This document shows positions 8,294 to 16,833 of a stretch of DNA of 23,399 nucleotides, piece by piece. Both the position numbers and the translations under genes were made by a program. The notes beneath the pieces were generated by a model that saw only the letters and a list, made by a program, of their open reading frames with translations, did no database searches and was not told the DNA's origin. The DNA is from JBDKTH01 sp964558295. Its GTDB lineage: Bacteria > Planctomycetota > Planctomycetia > Pirellulales > Thermoguttaceae. The stretch spans positions 1-23,399 of the forward strand of contig CAZLDQ010000082.1 of the NCBI GenBank assembly GCA_964558295.1, given 5' to 3'. Position 1 is the first letter of the stretch, and the number at the start of each line of letters is the position of its first letter.

Positions 8294-10279
8294 CTAGTAG
8301 ATCTCTAGGGGAATCGGATGGATCTGTTCGCCCGACACGTTCGCGGCGACCGGCGTTACGTCGCAAGGCGGTAACCGCTTCCAGGTCGTTGTCATCCAGC
8401 GTGCCTGGACCTCCCAGCCGACAAGCGTCAGCGAGCCGAGGTCCTGGTTGCCCTGTTCCGGTTGGCTTCGCAACTGGATGTTCTGGGGCCGGAACTCCTT
8501 GTCAAACATCTTGTCGAACCGTCGCTTCAACAGGTCGCGCAGGACTTGCTGCCGTACAGAAAGCTGTTTGCCGGCTCCCGGCTGGAAACCAGGCGGATAG
8601 ATCTCCATCTCGCCTTGCCGCACCGCTTTGGCCCCTTCCGGGGTCTGCTCGATTCGGTAGGTCGCCGTCACATTCATCCCCGGATACCGTTCCTCCCCCC
8701 GGGCATAGCTGCGGCCTCGCACTGTAATCGAGAACTCGTTGGTCTTACCGAAGTTGACCGAGATCGGCTGGTGGCGGGCGAAGGTGATCGTCCAGGGTTC
8801 AGCGTCTTTTTCAGACTTGAACCGTTCCGGCAAAACGCCAAGCAGTTGCGTCAGGTTTTCCTGGAATCGCTGCTCCGTCATCACGGCGCCGCCAAACAGG
8901 CCCTCGATCATGTTGTTGATCATCGACTCATGCAACTGCACGGTCAGGTCCAACGGCTCGGCAACCGGCGGTGGAGGCGCCGAAGACCCCAGATCGGCTG
9001 GCCCCGCCTGCAGCCCCATGGCATGCACCGCTTCGGCCGTCGTGAAGTAGCGAAGTTTCTGGGGGAAGATGTTCCGCTCCAACAGCGGCTGGCGGATTTG
9101 GGTCTGGTAACGCTGGTTGGCTTGTGCCACCTGGGAATCCCCCTGGCCATCCGACTGTGCCGTAGCCCGCTGGGCGGCATGTTGGGCGGCGATCGCATCA
9201 GCCAATGGCTGCTGCTGCCGCGCCCGACGCCAGGCAATCCGCTCTACAATCCGCCGCTGCGCCTCGATATCGGCAATGTTCGTCTGGGTTTGCGCATTGG
9301 CCACCGAGGTCGTGGTCCAGATTCGCTCCGGATCTACAAAGATCGGTTTACTGGTGAACACCTGGGTCAGGCCCGTCGAATAGACACGCACCCCGCGCTC
9401 GGCATAACCAATCGTGTTGGAGTGAACCGTACCATTGAAGACAATGTTGATCTGCGCCCGTTCGGAATTGGGAACCAATTCCGCGATGGCCTGTCCCCGG
9501 GTGTGGCCCGTCCCGTTAATCGCCACGTTCAGGATGCAGTCTTCCACCGGTTGGATTTCGTCCACCATTCGCACCGTCACTGCAGCAACCAGGTCGCGGG
9601 AGACTCGGACGACGAGATTCGGATGAACGAACTGAGTCCGGATCGCCTGCACCAATTCCTTGGCCTGACCGGCCGATTGGAGCCACTCGATGCCCATGGC
9701 GATTGCGCTAGCCTCCTCAGGACTCGGCTCCTGGAGATAGGCCTCCAAGTGCTTGGCCAGTTCCTCAAGGAGTCCTTGGTACTGGCCGGGCAACTCCTTA
9801 TCGCCAATCGCTCGGGCCGTGTTGAGGTACTGCCGCAAGGCATCTCCCACCGCCTCAAACCAAACCAATTCCAGGCCATCGTATCCGGCTGCAAAGCGGG
9901 CATAGATCTTGTCCAGGGTGCCCAAGTCAGGCCCCTCCGGCTTGGCTAACTGCTGCTGAAGCTCTTCCCAGAGCAGGTACGCACGCCAGTCGGCCGCCTC
10001 TGGACCAGCGGCTTGCAAGCGGGCGTCGAGGGCACGGATCGCCTCCTCCAATTTGGTCCGTGCCGCAGCCAAATCGGATGGCGTAAGGGGAACAAACGTC
10101 GCTTTGGCCGCCCGGGCAAGCGCGGGAAGCTGCTCAGCCGACGGAACCGCAGGCCCCTGATCGGCAACCGCCGGCACACTCTCGGCAGGAATGGCTGGGG
10201 GTTGGGCGATAACCACAGCCCCGCCCGACAAAAAACCCGCCATACTCATCGTGACTAGCCACATGCGGAAGTCTGCCAT
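8294..10279 (-). CDS. Exported protein of unknown function (661 aa)
   Basis: I cannot name the family. The ATG at 10279 is preceded by GGGAGGAAACACC, a strong ribosome site, and opens a signal peptide (MADFRMWLVTMSMAGFLSGG, cleavage likely after VIA near residue 26). Residues about 50-185 are helical and Ala/Leu/Glu-rich. Residues about 210-330 look like a beta-rich domain containing an INGTGHTRGQAIAE stretch. Residues about 335-405 are Gln/Ala-rich and probably coiled coil. A C-terminal alpha/beta domain (about 440-625) contains LHESMINNMIEGLFGG and YPPGFQPGAGKQLSVRQQVL. No catalytic motif is obvious. It is divergent from the 453-aa thioredoxin-fold gene. A structural periplasmic or envelope role is possible, but this is a guess. 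Confidence 0.75.
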   Translation of the reverse strand: MADFRMWLVTMSMAGFLSGGAVVIAQPPAIPAESVPAVADQGPAVPSAEQLPALARAAKATFVPLTPSDLAAARTKLEEAIRALDARLQAAGPEAADWRAYLLWEELQQQLAKPEGPDLGTLDKIYARFAAGYDGLELVWFEAVGDALRQYLNTARAIGDKELPGQYQGLLEELAKHLEAYLQEPSPEEASAIAMGIEWLQSAGQAKELVQAIRTQFVHPNLVVRVSRDLVAAVTVRMVDEIQPVEDCILNVAINGTGHTRGQAIAELVPNSERAQINIVFNGTVHSNTIGYAERGVRVYSTGLTQVFTSKPIFVDPERIWTTTSVANAQTQTNIADIEAQRRIVERIAWRRARQQQPLADAIAAQHAAQRATAQSDGQGDSQVAQANQRYQTQIRQPLLERNIFPQKLRYFTTAEAVHAMGLQAGPADLGSSAPPPPVAEPLDLTVQLHESMINNMIEGLFGGAVMTEQRFQENLTQLLGVLPERFKSEKDAEPWTITFARHQPISVNFGKTNEFSITVRGRSYARGEERYPGMNVTATYRIEQTPEGAKAVRQGEMEIYPPGFQPGAGKQLSVRQQVLRDLLKRRFDKMFDKEFRPQNIQLRSQPEQGNQDLGSLTLVGWEVQARWMTTTWKRLPPCDVTPVAANVSGEQIHPIPLEIY

Positions 10280-10621
10280 GGTGTTTCCTCCCTTAGACAC
10301 AAATAGGGTGCCGTCGATTGTCCCAAGCGACCGCCAATGCAGGATTCGCCCCACAACACGGTGCGGTTAAGTGTAATCCCCTAGCAAAGTCGTGCCCAGA
10401 CGGCAAATTTCCCCTATTCCGTTGCGTTTTACTATCCTGCCAATTAAAAATGGAATTTGTGACGCTTCAGTTACCGCAGTTGGGGCTGCTGCCCACCACG
10501 TTGCGGACTCCATATTCGCTCGCCCCGAGGTTCGGATCCTCGGTAAATCCCGCCATGGATGACACTTAGCTTCAGTTTGACGGGATCGACCTTCGGGTTC
10601 GCTTCTCCTTGGAGCGTGATG
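10280..10621. promoter_or_regulatory. Divergent intergenic region
   Basis: This 342-bp gap separates the divergent 661-aa and 453-aa genes and must hold both promoters. On the plus strand TTGCGT (10422-10427), a 17-bp spacer and TAAAAA (10445-10450) form a moderate promoter candidate for the downstream gene. No clear candidate is visible on the minus strand. No small gene is supported. Confidence 0.35.
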
Positions 10622-11983
10622 ATGTCTCAACGATGCTTGCTTGGATTTTCTGCGCGGTGCTTGATCTACTTCTTAGGAGCCATTCTTGGACACTCCGCTT
10701 GGGCGTCGCCACCCAGTGGTACTCCAGTCGATGTCAGACCAACGGACGACTCCCTTTGGGGGACTGACTACGCCGCGGCGATGACCACCGCCGAACAGCA
10801 AGGAAAAATGTTGGTACTCTATTTCTTCGATCCGGCCGGAAGCGAGCCGGGACGCCGTTTCGAGACCCTAACCCGAACCGATGCGTCCCTCCGGACTCGA
10901 CTCCAAGAGGCCGTGGCCGTCAAGGTGCCGTTAGATGCTCACATCCAGGTCCAAGGCCAACCGGTGACCCTGATCGAGCATCCGGCATTTGCCCCGCTCG
11001 GCCGCCGGGCGGGACTTGCGGTCCTTGATTTTGCGCATAAGGAATCTCGGCTTTATGGACGGGTTGTGAGTTGTTTTCCTTTGACGGATAGTGGTCAAGA
11101 AACACTCCCAGATTTCGCTGCCTTGTTGAATCCGGCAAACCCGGCAAAGCCGTCCAAGGAGGCATCTTTGGCAAATGCCGTACAGCCGGCATCTCCAGTC
11201 TGGTTGACCGACTATCAGGACGCGATCGAGGTAGCGAGGAACCAGGGCAAGCTGATGCTCGTCTACTTCACGGCCGACGATCCCCGCTGTGCCCAGTTTG
11301 AAAGCCAGACGCTGACCGATCCGGTGATCGTCGCCAAGATGCGAGATTTCGTCACGGTCCGACTGCCGGTGGATGCCAAAATCCCCGGGGATGAACGGGA
11401 AGTGGAACTGCTCAAGCATTCGGCGTTTGCCGAGATGCTGGGGCTCCCAGGACTGGCGATCCTTGACTTCGCCCACAAGGATGCCCCGTACTATGGGTGT
11501 GTGGTGAGCACCTTCCCGTTCCTACCCAACCTCTCCTATACGAGTCGGGAAATGGCGGTAATCCTCGACCTGCCGCCGGGAACGCTAACCCAGCGGACGC
11601 TGATTTTTGCCGTGCGGATTCACCCGGAACACCCCGCCAGCACCAACGGAACCTTGGACCCCAATCTGGTCAACGAAGCAAAAGGCAGTGCCGATTATCA
11701 AGCTCGGATCGGTCGCCAGGGACACCACTTCTGGGAAACCCGCTTCCACCGAATCAACGCCCTATTGCCCTTCGGCCTCCTGGCCAGTGAAGTCTGCGCG
11801 GAAAGCTGGCCCGGTCAGGGGCTCCTCCAAGCGGCCCTCGAATGTGTCCGTTGCTGGCGTCTCTCCCCCGGCCATTGGGGCGCCGTTCGCTCGCCCCACC
11901 AAGTCTACGGCTACGACATGAAACGCGGCGCCAACGGCGTCTGGTACGCCACCGGCATCTTCGGCAAGCAAGAACGCCGCTAA
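10622..11983 (+). CDS. Exported protein: two thioredoxin-fold repeats plus CAP/SCP-like domain
   Basis: This 453-residue protein has a signal peptide (MSQRCLLGF..., cleavage near AWA|SPP). The ATG at 10622 is favoured because GGAG (10611-10614) lies 7 bp upstream. It then carries two clearly homologous thioredoxin-like units, each with a [LV]W.TDY..A.....QGK opening, a MLV.YF beta strand, a V.LP[LV]DA segment and a LA[VI]LDFAHK segment. Neither unit has a CxxC: the first reads FFDPAGSEPGRRFE and the second FTADDPRCAQFES with one Cys, so a classical redox role is unlikely. The last about 110 residues contain QGHHFWETRF, ASEVCAESW, SPGHW and NGVWYATGIFG, matching the His/Glu/SPGH/WY pattern of CAP (SCP/PR-1) domains. 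Two thioredoxin folds joined to CAP is unusual. Substrate and partner are unknown. Confidence 0.72.
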   Translation: MSQRCLLGFSARCLIYFLGAILGHSAWASPPSGTPVDVRPTDDSLWGTDYAAAMTTAEQQGKMLVLYFFDPAGSEPGRRFETLTRTDASLRTRLQEAVAVKVPLDAHIQVQGQPVTLIEHPAFAPLGRRAGLAVLDFAHKESRLYGRVVSCFPLTDSGQETLPDFAALLNPANPAKPSKEASLANAVQPASPVWLTDYQDAIEVARNQGKLMLVYFTADDPRCAQFESQTLTDPVIVAKMRDFVTVRLPVDAKIPGDEREVELLKHSAFAEMLGLPGLAILDFAHKDAPYYGCVVSTFPFLPNLSYTSREMAVILDLPPGTLTQRTLIFAVRIHPEHPASTNGTLDPNLVNEAKGSADYQARIGRQGHHFWETRFHRINALLPFGLLASEVCAESWPGQGLLQAALECVRCWRLSPGHWGAVRSPHQVYGYDMKRGANGVWYATGIFGKQERR

Positions 11984-12265
11984 ATGGTGGATCGTGGATA
12001 GTAGATCGTCACTGGAGAAAGTGACGAGGCGATGCCCGAACGACGTGGCAGCCCGATTGTCTTTTTGCGGTCCCCCTCCACTCTCGAGCAGGGACCGTCG
12101 CATCAATCCCACCGCTTTTTCCGCTTTTTCCGTTGCCCAAACACCGCAACCTGGAAAACCATGTAGCAAAAACTCCCCATGTTGCCAAATCGCATGCTAA
12201 CCTTCTCATGGTGCGATATTGCGCAACCGACCTAGTGCGTGCCGGAACGGACGCGGAGGACGACC
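11984..12265. other. Spacer with small hairpin before the DUF11 gene
   Basis: The gap starts with ATGGTGGATCGTGGATAGTA-type sequence and a 7-bp hairpin (CGTCACT 12007-12013, AGTGACG 12020-12026, loop GGAGAA). No T-run follows, so termination is uncertain. The promoter of the DUF11 gene should be here; no clear match is seen. Confidence 0.4.
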
Positions 12266-14875
12266 ATGTGGGGGTTAACCAGGCAGAGGAGGCCGGCGGC
12301 AGTCACGCTGACTCTCTGCGCCCTGGTCGTCAGCGGCTGTGCCTCCTGCCGGGTGCCACGAATCGACCCGAGCGGGCAGCAGGTGTTCTTGTGGGACGAA
12401 GCCCCCATGGCACCCGCGGCCGCCACTCCGGTGTCACTGGTCCCGACGCCCGATGCCGCGACGGTCGCCCCAGGAGCGACGTCGTATGCCCCGGCGCCCG
12501 TAGCCGTTCCTGCTCCTGTCGCCGTGGTTCCCGTATATCGCAATGTTCCCAGTCAACCCGCGCCGGGCAATGCCTTCCAGTTGACACTCCATCCCCTGTC
12601 AACCGTGGTCCCGGTGGGAAGTGAAGTAATCGTGGTGGCCGGTGTGCTTGGACCGGATCAGTATCTGCGAACCAATCACCGAATCGAGTGGATGCTTGAC
12701 CCGGCCGGCGTAGGCTTCTTCGTCGACTTCAATCGCCGCACGTTGAACGACTGGCTCGTCTTGGACGCCAATCGTCCGCAGAAGATCAGCAACACCTACG
12801 CCATCGGCAGCACGTCGCGGCAAAATCTGCGTCTGACCCGAGGCACTCCGAATCCGGCCGACGATGTGTTGGTGCTCAGCGGCCAAGCCTGGATCTCCGT
12901 CACCTCGGCCGTCGAAGGAACCAGCTACGTGACGGCCATGTCACCCTGCGTGTACGGCTGGGAGAACCGACGACAGACGGCCGTGATCCACTGGGTCGAC
13001 GCCGAATGGACTTTTCCGCCGCCGGCGATCAACCCGGCCGGCAGCCGGCAAACGCTGACCACCAGCGTAACACGCCAGTCCGACCAGTCGCCCCGCGCCG
13101 GGTGGATCGTCCGCTATGAGATTCTTGACGGCCCGCCGGCGGGCTTCGCTCCCGAAGGGGCCGCAGTCGTCGAGGTGCCGACAGACGCCGCTGGACTGGC
13201 CAACGTCGAAATTTTCCAGAAGCAGTCGTCCCCCGGCACCAATCGGATCAACATCCAGATCATCCGTCCGGCCAATGCCGACGGAGGACGAGGACGTGCG
13301 CTGACGATCGGCAGCGGCAGTACCTTGACGACCTGGTCGGCGCCCGGGCTCTCGGTACGCAAGCGCGGCCCTGCCGTTGCCACGGTCGGCGCGACGATCA
13401 CCTACCAGATCGAGGTTTCCAACCCAGGCGACTTGCCGGCCGAAGACGTGGCCGTGGTCGACACCATTCCGCAAGGATTGACCCTCATCTCCAGCACTCC
13501 CTCAGGCCAAGTCGTGGGCGGATCGCTCCAGTGGCAGTTGGGACGTCTCGGTCCCACGGAAACCCGGCGTCTGGAGGTCAACTATCGCGTCGAGCGTCAA
13601 GGAAACCTCAACAGTTGCGCCGAAGTGACGGCCCGCGGCGGGCTGAAAAACCGCGATTGCGTGACCACGAATGTCTCCGGCACAACAGTCGACGTGCGGA
13701 TCTTCGGTCCTGATCAGGCCGAAGTCGGCAAAGAAGCGGTCTTCGAAATCGAGATCACCAATCGCAGCCCCCTCCCCGTCAGTGGCTTGATGATCAAGGA
13801 CCGCTTCGACCCGGGACTCAAGCATGCCGAGGCCGAAAGTCCCATCGAGCGGGACCTGGGGGGCACGCTCGCTCCGGGGCAGTCGGAGCGGATCGGCGTG
13901 GCCCTGCGGGTCGTCCAGCCGGGTCAGCATTGCCAGACGGTCGAGATCCGCGACAACCGCGGCGCCGTGCTGGCGTCTGCCCGGTCCTGTATCACCGGCG
14001 TCCAGCCCAGCCCGCTCCCCTCGCAGCCGAAGTCGCAACCGAAGCCGAGCACACCGGCCCCAACGTTCCCGGCACCGTCAGCGGAGAAGCCACCTGCCGG
14101 CACGGCCCCCGCCGCCAAGCTCCCCGCGCCCCAGGGAAAAGCAACCGCGAAAATCACTGGCCCGACCACGCGCACCGTCGGAGAGACTGCTGAGTTTTCT
14201 CTGGAAGTGACCAATGCTGGGCTCCAAGCCCTTGAGAATCTGAAGGTGGCCGTCCGATTGGATGAGCAACTCGACCCCTCAATGGCCAGCGGTGGCTATC
14301 AATGGGAAAAAGACAACCTTGTCTGGACGCTGGCAACCCTTGCCGCAGGACAGACGATGAAGTATCAGATCCACGCCCGCGCCGTTCTGCCCACTGAGCA
14401 GGCTTGTGTACAAGTCCAGGTGCGCGACCAGCAGAGCACGCTCGCCCAGGACCGCACTTGCGTCCGAATCCGGCCCGCTCCCGGCACCGGCACGACCAGC
14501 CAAGCGGCGTTGCCCGGTCTGTCGCTGACCGTGGCCGATCGCCACGATCCGGTGACTGTTGGTAAGGAATTGACTTACGATATCGAAGTCTCCAACACGG
14601 GCCAGACTCCCTGCACGAATGTGGTCCTGCTGGTCAATGTGCCTTCGGAAATGACCCCGGTGCCGCTTCAGACCACCGGTCCGAGCAGTCATGTCATCGA
14701 GGCCCAAACCGTCCGCTTCAGTCCCGTCGCCCAACTGGGGCCCTTGGGCCGTTTGACCTACCGCGTGCGCGTGCTAGCCAAGAAAGAGGGGACGGCTTTC
14801 ATCCAAGCCGAGGTCAGCGCTCAAGGTCTCTCGCCGGTCATCGCTCAAGAGAAGACGACCATCAACGCGCGGTAG
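12266..14875 (+). CDS. DUF11-repeat surface lipoprotein
   Basis: This 869-residue protein has a lipoprotein signal: a positively charged start (TRQRRP), a hydrophobic core and lipobox VSGC with Cys25. The ATG at 12266 follows GGAGGA (12255-12260). A short Pro/Ala-rich spacer leads to a beta-rich N-terminal region (about 90-355), including an Ig-like stretch with SPRAGWIVRYEILDG. Four DUF11 repeats follow (about 361-471, 473-575, 625-735 and 751-868), each with the signature [TE]VG....Y.[IV]EV[ST]N.G in the first strands. A Pro/Lys-rich linker (about 578-625) separates repeats 2 and 3. DUF11 repeats form extended Ig-like rods, so a cell-surface or envelope scaffold role fits. The LigD-like gene follows at 22 bp, suggesting cotranscription. 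Confidence 0.87.
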   Translation: MWGLTRQRRPAAVTLTLCALVVSGCASCRVPRIDPSGQQVFLWDEAPMAPAAATPVSLVPTPDAATVAPGATSYAPAPVAVPAPVAVVPVYRNVPSQPAPGNAFQLTLHPLSTVVPVGSEVIVVAGVLGPDQYLRTNHRIEWMLDPAGVGFFVDFNRRTLNDWLVLDANRPQKISNTYAIGSTSRQNLRLTRGTPNPADDVLVLSGQAWISVTSAVEGTSYVTAMSPCVYGWENRRQTAVIHWVDAEWTFPPPAINPAGSRQTLTTSVTRQSDQSPRAGWIVRYEILDGPPAGFAPEGAAVVEVPTDAAGLANVEIFQKQSSPGTNRINIQIIRPANADGGRGRALTIGSGSTLTTWSAPGLSVRKRGPAVATVGATITYQIEVSNPGDLPAEDVAVVDTIPQGLTLISSTPSGQVVGGSLQWQLGRLGPTETRRLEVNYRVERQGNLNSCAEVTARGGLKNRDCVTTNVSGTTVDVRIFGPDQAEVGKEAVFEIEITNRSPLPVSGLMIKDRFDPGLKHAEAESPIERDLGGTLAPGQSERIGVALRVVQPGQHCQTVEIRDNRGAVLASARSCITGVQPSPLPSQPKSQPKPSTPAPTFPAPSAEKPPAGTAPAAKLPAPQGKATAKITGPTTRTVGETAEFSLEVTNAGLQALENLKVAVRLDEQLDPSMASGGYQWEKDNLVWTLATLAAGQTMKYQIHARAVLPTEQACVQVQVRDQQSTLAQDRTCVRIRPAPGTGTTSQAALPGLSLTVADRHDPVTVGKELTYDIEVSNTGQTPCTNVVLLVNVPSEMTPVPLQTTGPSSHVIEAQTVRFSPVAQLGPLGRLTYRVRVLAKKEGTAFIQAEVSAQGLSPVIAQEKTTINAR

Positions 14876-14897
14876 CAAAAAAGAAAAGGGCTCCGCC

Positions 14898-15251
14898 ATG
14901 CCTCGCTTTGTCATTCTTGAGCATGACAGCCCCCAGGGGCGCCACTGGGATCTCATGCTTGAACAGGAAACGTTTCTGGCCACCTGGGCCCTCCCCCTGT
15001 CTCCCGATGCCGTCATGGAAATGCCCGCCAGACGCTTGCCCGACCACCGCTTGGCCTATCTCGACTACGAAGGCCCGGTCTCCGAAAACCGAGGATCGGT
15101 TCACCGCTGGGACCACGGCCTCTACCACCTTGATCAGCATACCGACGAACTGTGGCTCGTCACCCTCCAGGGACAACGGCTGCAAGGCCATGTAAAACTC
15201 GAACGACGGCCGGAGGAAACGTCCGGCTGGCGGCTGATCCGCCTTCCGTAG
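14898..15251 (+). CDS. Stand-alone LigD-type 3'-phosphoesterase domain protein
   Basis: This 117-residue protein consists only of the phosphoesterase domain found at the N-terminus of bacterial DNA ligase D. In LigD this domain trims 3'-phosphate and terminal ribonucleotides at DNA ends during non-homologous end joining, using a metal. The residues match the Pseudomonas LigD pattern: EHD with His9, GRHWDL with His16 and Asp18, LPDHRLAYLDYEGP with His50 and Tyr54 (equivalent to LigD His84/Tyr88), and VHRWDHGLY near 68-76. An AAAGGG-type ribosome site precedes the ATG. It is 22 bp after the DUF11 gene and likely cotranscribed. No ligase, polymerase or Ku gene is in the window, so it may act with partners encoded elsewhere or have another nucleic-acid end-processing role. 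Confidence 0.82.
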   Translation: MPRFVILEHDSPQGRHWDLMLEQETFLATWALPLSPDAVMEMPARRLPDHRLAYLDYEGPVSENRGSVHRWDHGLYHLDQHTDELWLVTLQGQRLQGHVKLERRPEETSGWRLIRLP

Positions 15252-15362
15252 TCCGGCCTCAGCGGGTTGGATAATCAAATCCGGTAGCAAACGTCCTCCG
15301 TGGCGTTCCGTCGTCTTGATTTCCCGTTCGCCACAGCGGGCGTTCCCCGCCGGTCTTGTTCG

Positions 15363-16550
15363 TCAAAATCCATGGGAGCCCTGGCCACGCACCTGACGGC
15401 GATAACGTGCCGGGGTCTGTCCCACTTGCTGCCGGAAAACCTGAACCAGGTAGCTGGGCGTGGTAAACCCTGCCCCCTCCGCCACCTTCGGGAGCGGCAA
15501 GTCGCTCTCGCGCAGCAATCGCTTGGCCCGTTCCAGATGGGCTCGCTGAATCTCCTCGTGGATCGACCGCCCCACCACCCGTTGAAAGCGAATCTCCAGC
15601 GCGCGGCGCGACACGGCCAGATGTCGGACGATCTCATCGACACGGATCGGTTGCCCGGCGTTCTCGTGGATGAACCGCAAGGCCTGGGCAACCTCTCGGT
15701 CGTCCATCGCCAAGACGTCGGTCGAACGCCGTGTGACGACCTCCAGAGCCTCGGCCAGAATTCGTTGCGGTCGCTTGATCCGGCCCGACATCAAACCGTC
15801 CAGCAGAGCCGCCGCTTCGTAGCCGGCCCGCTCAGCGTTCAACGCCACGCTTGACAGGGGCGGATCGGCCAATTCACAAAGCAGTTCGTCATTGTCCACT
15901 CCCACCACGGCCGCCTCCTCCGGCACTTCGATGCCCGCCTCGCGACAAGCTTCCAGCACCTGCCGCCCACGATCGTCGTTGCAGGCCATAATGCCGATCG
16001 GCTTAGGCAAACGTCGCAACCAGGCGGCCAAAATCGCCTGTTCCTGAGCCCATTCCCGATCCCTGTTCCGTCGTGGCGTCGGGTAAAGATGGGGCACGAA
16101 CCCCGCTTCGCCAATCCGCTGGCAAAAACCCTCCTCACGTCGCGCCGACCAGACTCGCCCAGGAAAACCGACGAACGCATAGTGGCGAAAGCCTCGCGCC
16201 AAAAGATGCTCGGCGGCCAACCGTGCGGCTTGGTGCGAATCCGAAGCCAGTTCCGACAAACGCCTCAAAGGGCTGCCCGGGGCCAATTGCCCCTCGCTCA
16301 AATCCATGGCAATCAGCGGCAACCGGGTGGCCAACAGTGCCTTGGCCGTCTCCGCGGTCTCGATTCGGGCGATGATCCCCGTGCCGCCCCACTGGCGAAT
16401 CTTCGGCACGGCCTGCTCGAAATCGCCTGGAGTCACGTAAAACGCCCACGGGCCCTGGAGCCGCGCATACCGCACAATCCCCCGCAACACCCCCCGGCCG
16501 TAGCCCCGGGCCGTTTCGATGAGGAGTGCCACTCTCCGGATTCTGGCCAT
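15363..16550 (-). CDS. XylR-like AraC-family sugar-responsive regulator
   Basis: This 395-residue regulator (E. coli XylR is 392) has an N-terminal LacI/periplasmic-binding-like ligand domain (about residues 5-270, opening RRVALLIETARGYGRGVLRG and including IGIMACNDDRGRQVLEAC and VVGVDNDELLCEL). It ends in two AraC-type helix-turn-helix motifs (about 285-388), including VDEIVRHLAVSRRALEIRFQ and VAEGAGFTTPSYLVQVFRQ. The ATG at 16550 follows a purine-rich ribosome site (GGAGGGAGAGG); a longer in-frame start upstream has none and would exceed the family length. It is divergent from araA, so it most likely senses arabinose or a related pentose and controls araA, and perhaps itself, through the direct repeats at 16644-16678. 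The true inducer is not shown by sequence. Confidence 0.88.
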   Translation of the reverse strand: MARIRRVALLIETARGYGRGVLRGIVRYARLQGPWAFYVTPGDFEQAVPKIRQWGGTGIIARIETAETAKALLATRLPLIAMDLSEGQLAPGSPLRRLSELASDSHQAARLAAEHLLARGFRHYAFVGFPGRVWSARREEGFCQRIGEAGFVPHLYPTPRRNRDREWAQEQAILAAWLRRLPKPIGIMACNDDRGRQVLEACREAGIEVPEEAAVVGVDNDELLCELADPPLSSVALNAERAGYEAAALLDGLMSGRIKRPQRILAEALEVVTRRSTDVLAMDDREVAQALRFIHENAGQPIRVDEIVRHLAVSRRALEIRFQRVVGRSIHEEIQRAHLERAKRLLRESDLPLPKVAEGAGFTTPSYLVQVFRQQVGQTPARYRRQVRGQGSHGF

Positions 16551-16643
16551 GGTCCTCTCCCTCCACGACGACCGTCGCGCACAGCTTGTCACGATGCCTG
16601 TCTGCAATTCTACCCTCGCGTTTGGGCCGGTTCCATGCAGGCC

Positions 16644-16678
16644 TGCGCAAAGTTGCCATTTTTTTGCGCAGAATTGGC
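16644..16678 (+). promoter_or_regulatory. Two direct repeats 21 bp apart, candidate XylR-type operator
   Basis: TGCGCAAAGTTGCC (16644-16657) and TGCGCAGAATTGGC (16665-16678) match at 11 of 14 positions and start exactly 21 bp apart, two helical turns. AraC-family regulators such as AraC bind direct-repeat half-sites at this spacing. The site lies in the shared spacer, about 155 bp before araA and about 95 bp before the regulator start. The assignment to this regulator is inferred from position. Confidence 0.5.
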
Positions 16679-16833
16679 TGGTGGCGTTCCCTCTTCTGTG
16701 CATGATCAAGATAGCGTCCTATCTACGTTCGATACGCCGACAATCCCCGACTAAGGGGTAACCGAAGAATTACTTCCTCGCTCGGCACACACTTTGAAAC
16801 ACTCCTGCATACTACGAACAGGAAGCCTGCATC

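Noticed and set aside
8462..9949. A 495-codon plus-strand frame
   Set aside because: It is the antisense shadow of the 661-aa exported protein, which has a signal peptide and a strong ribosome site.
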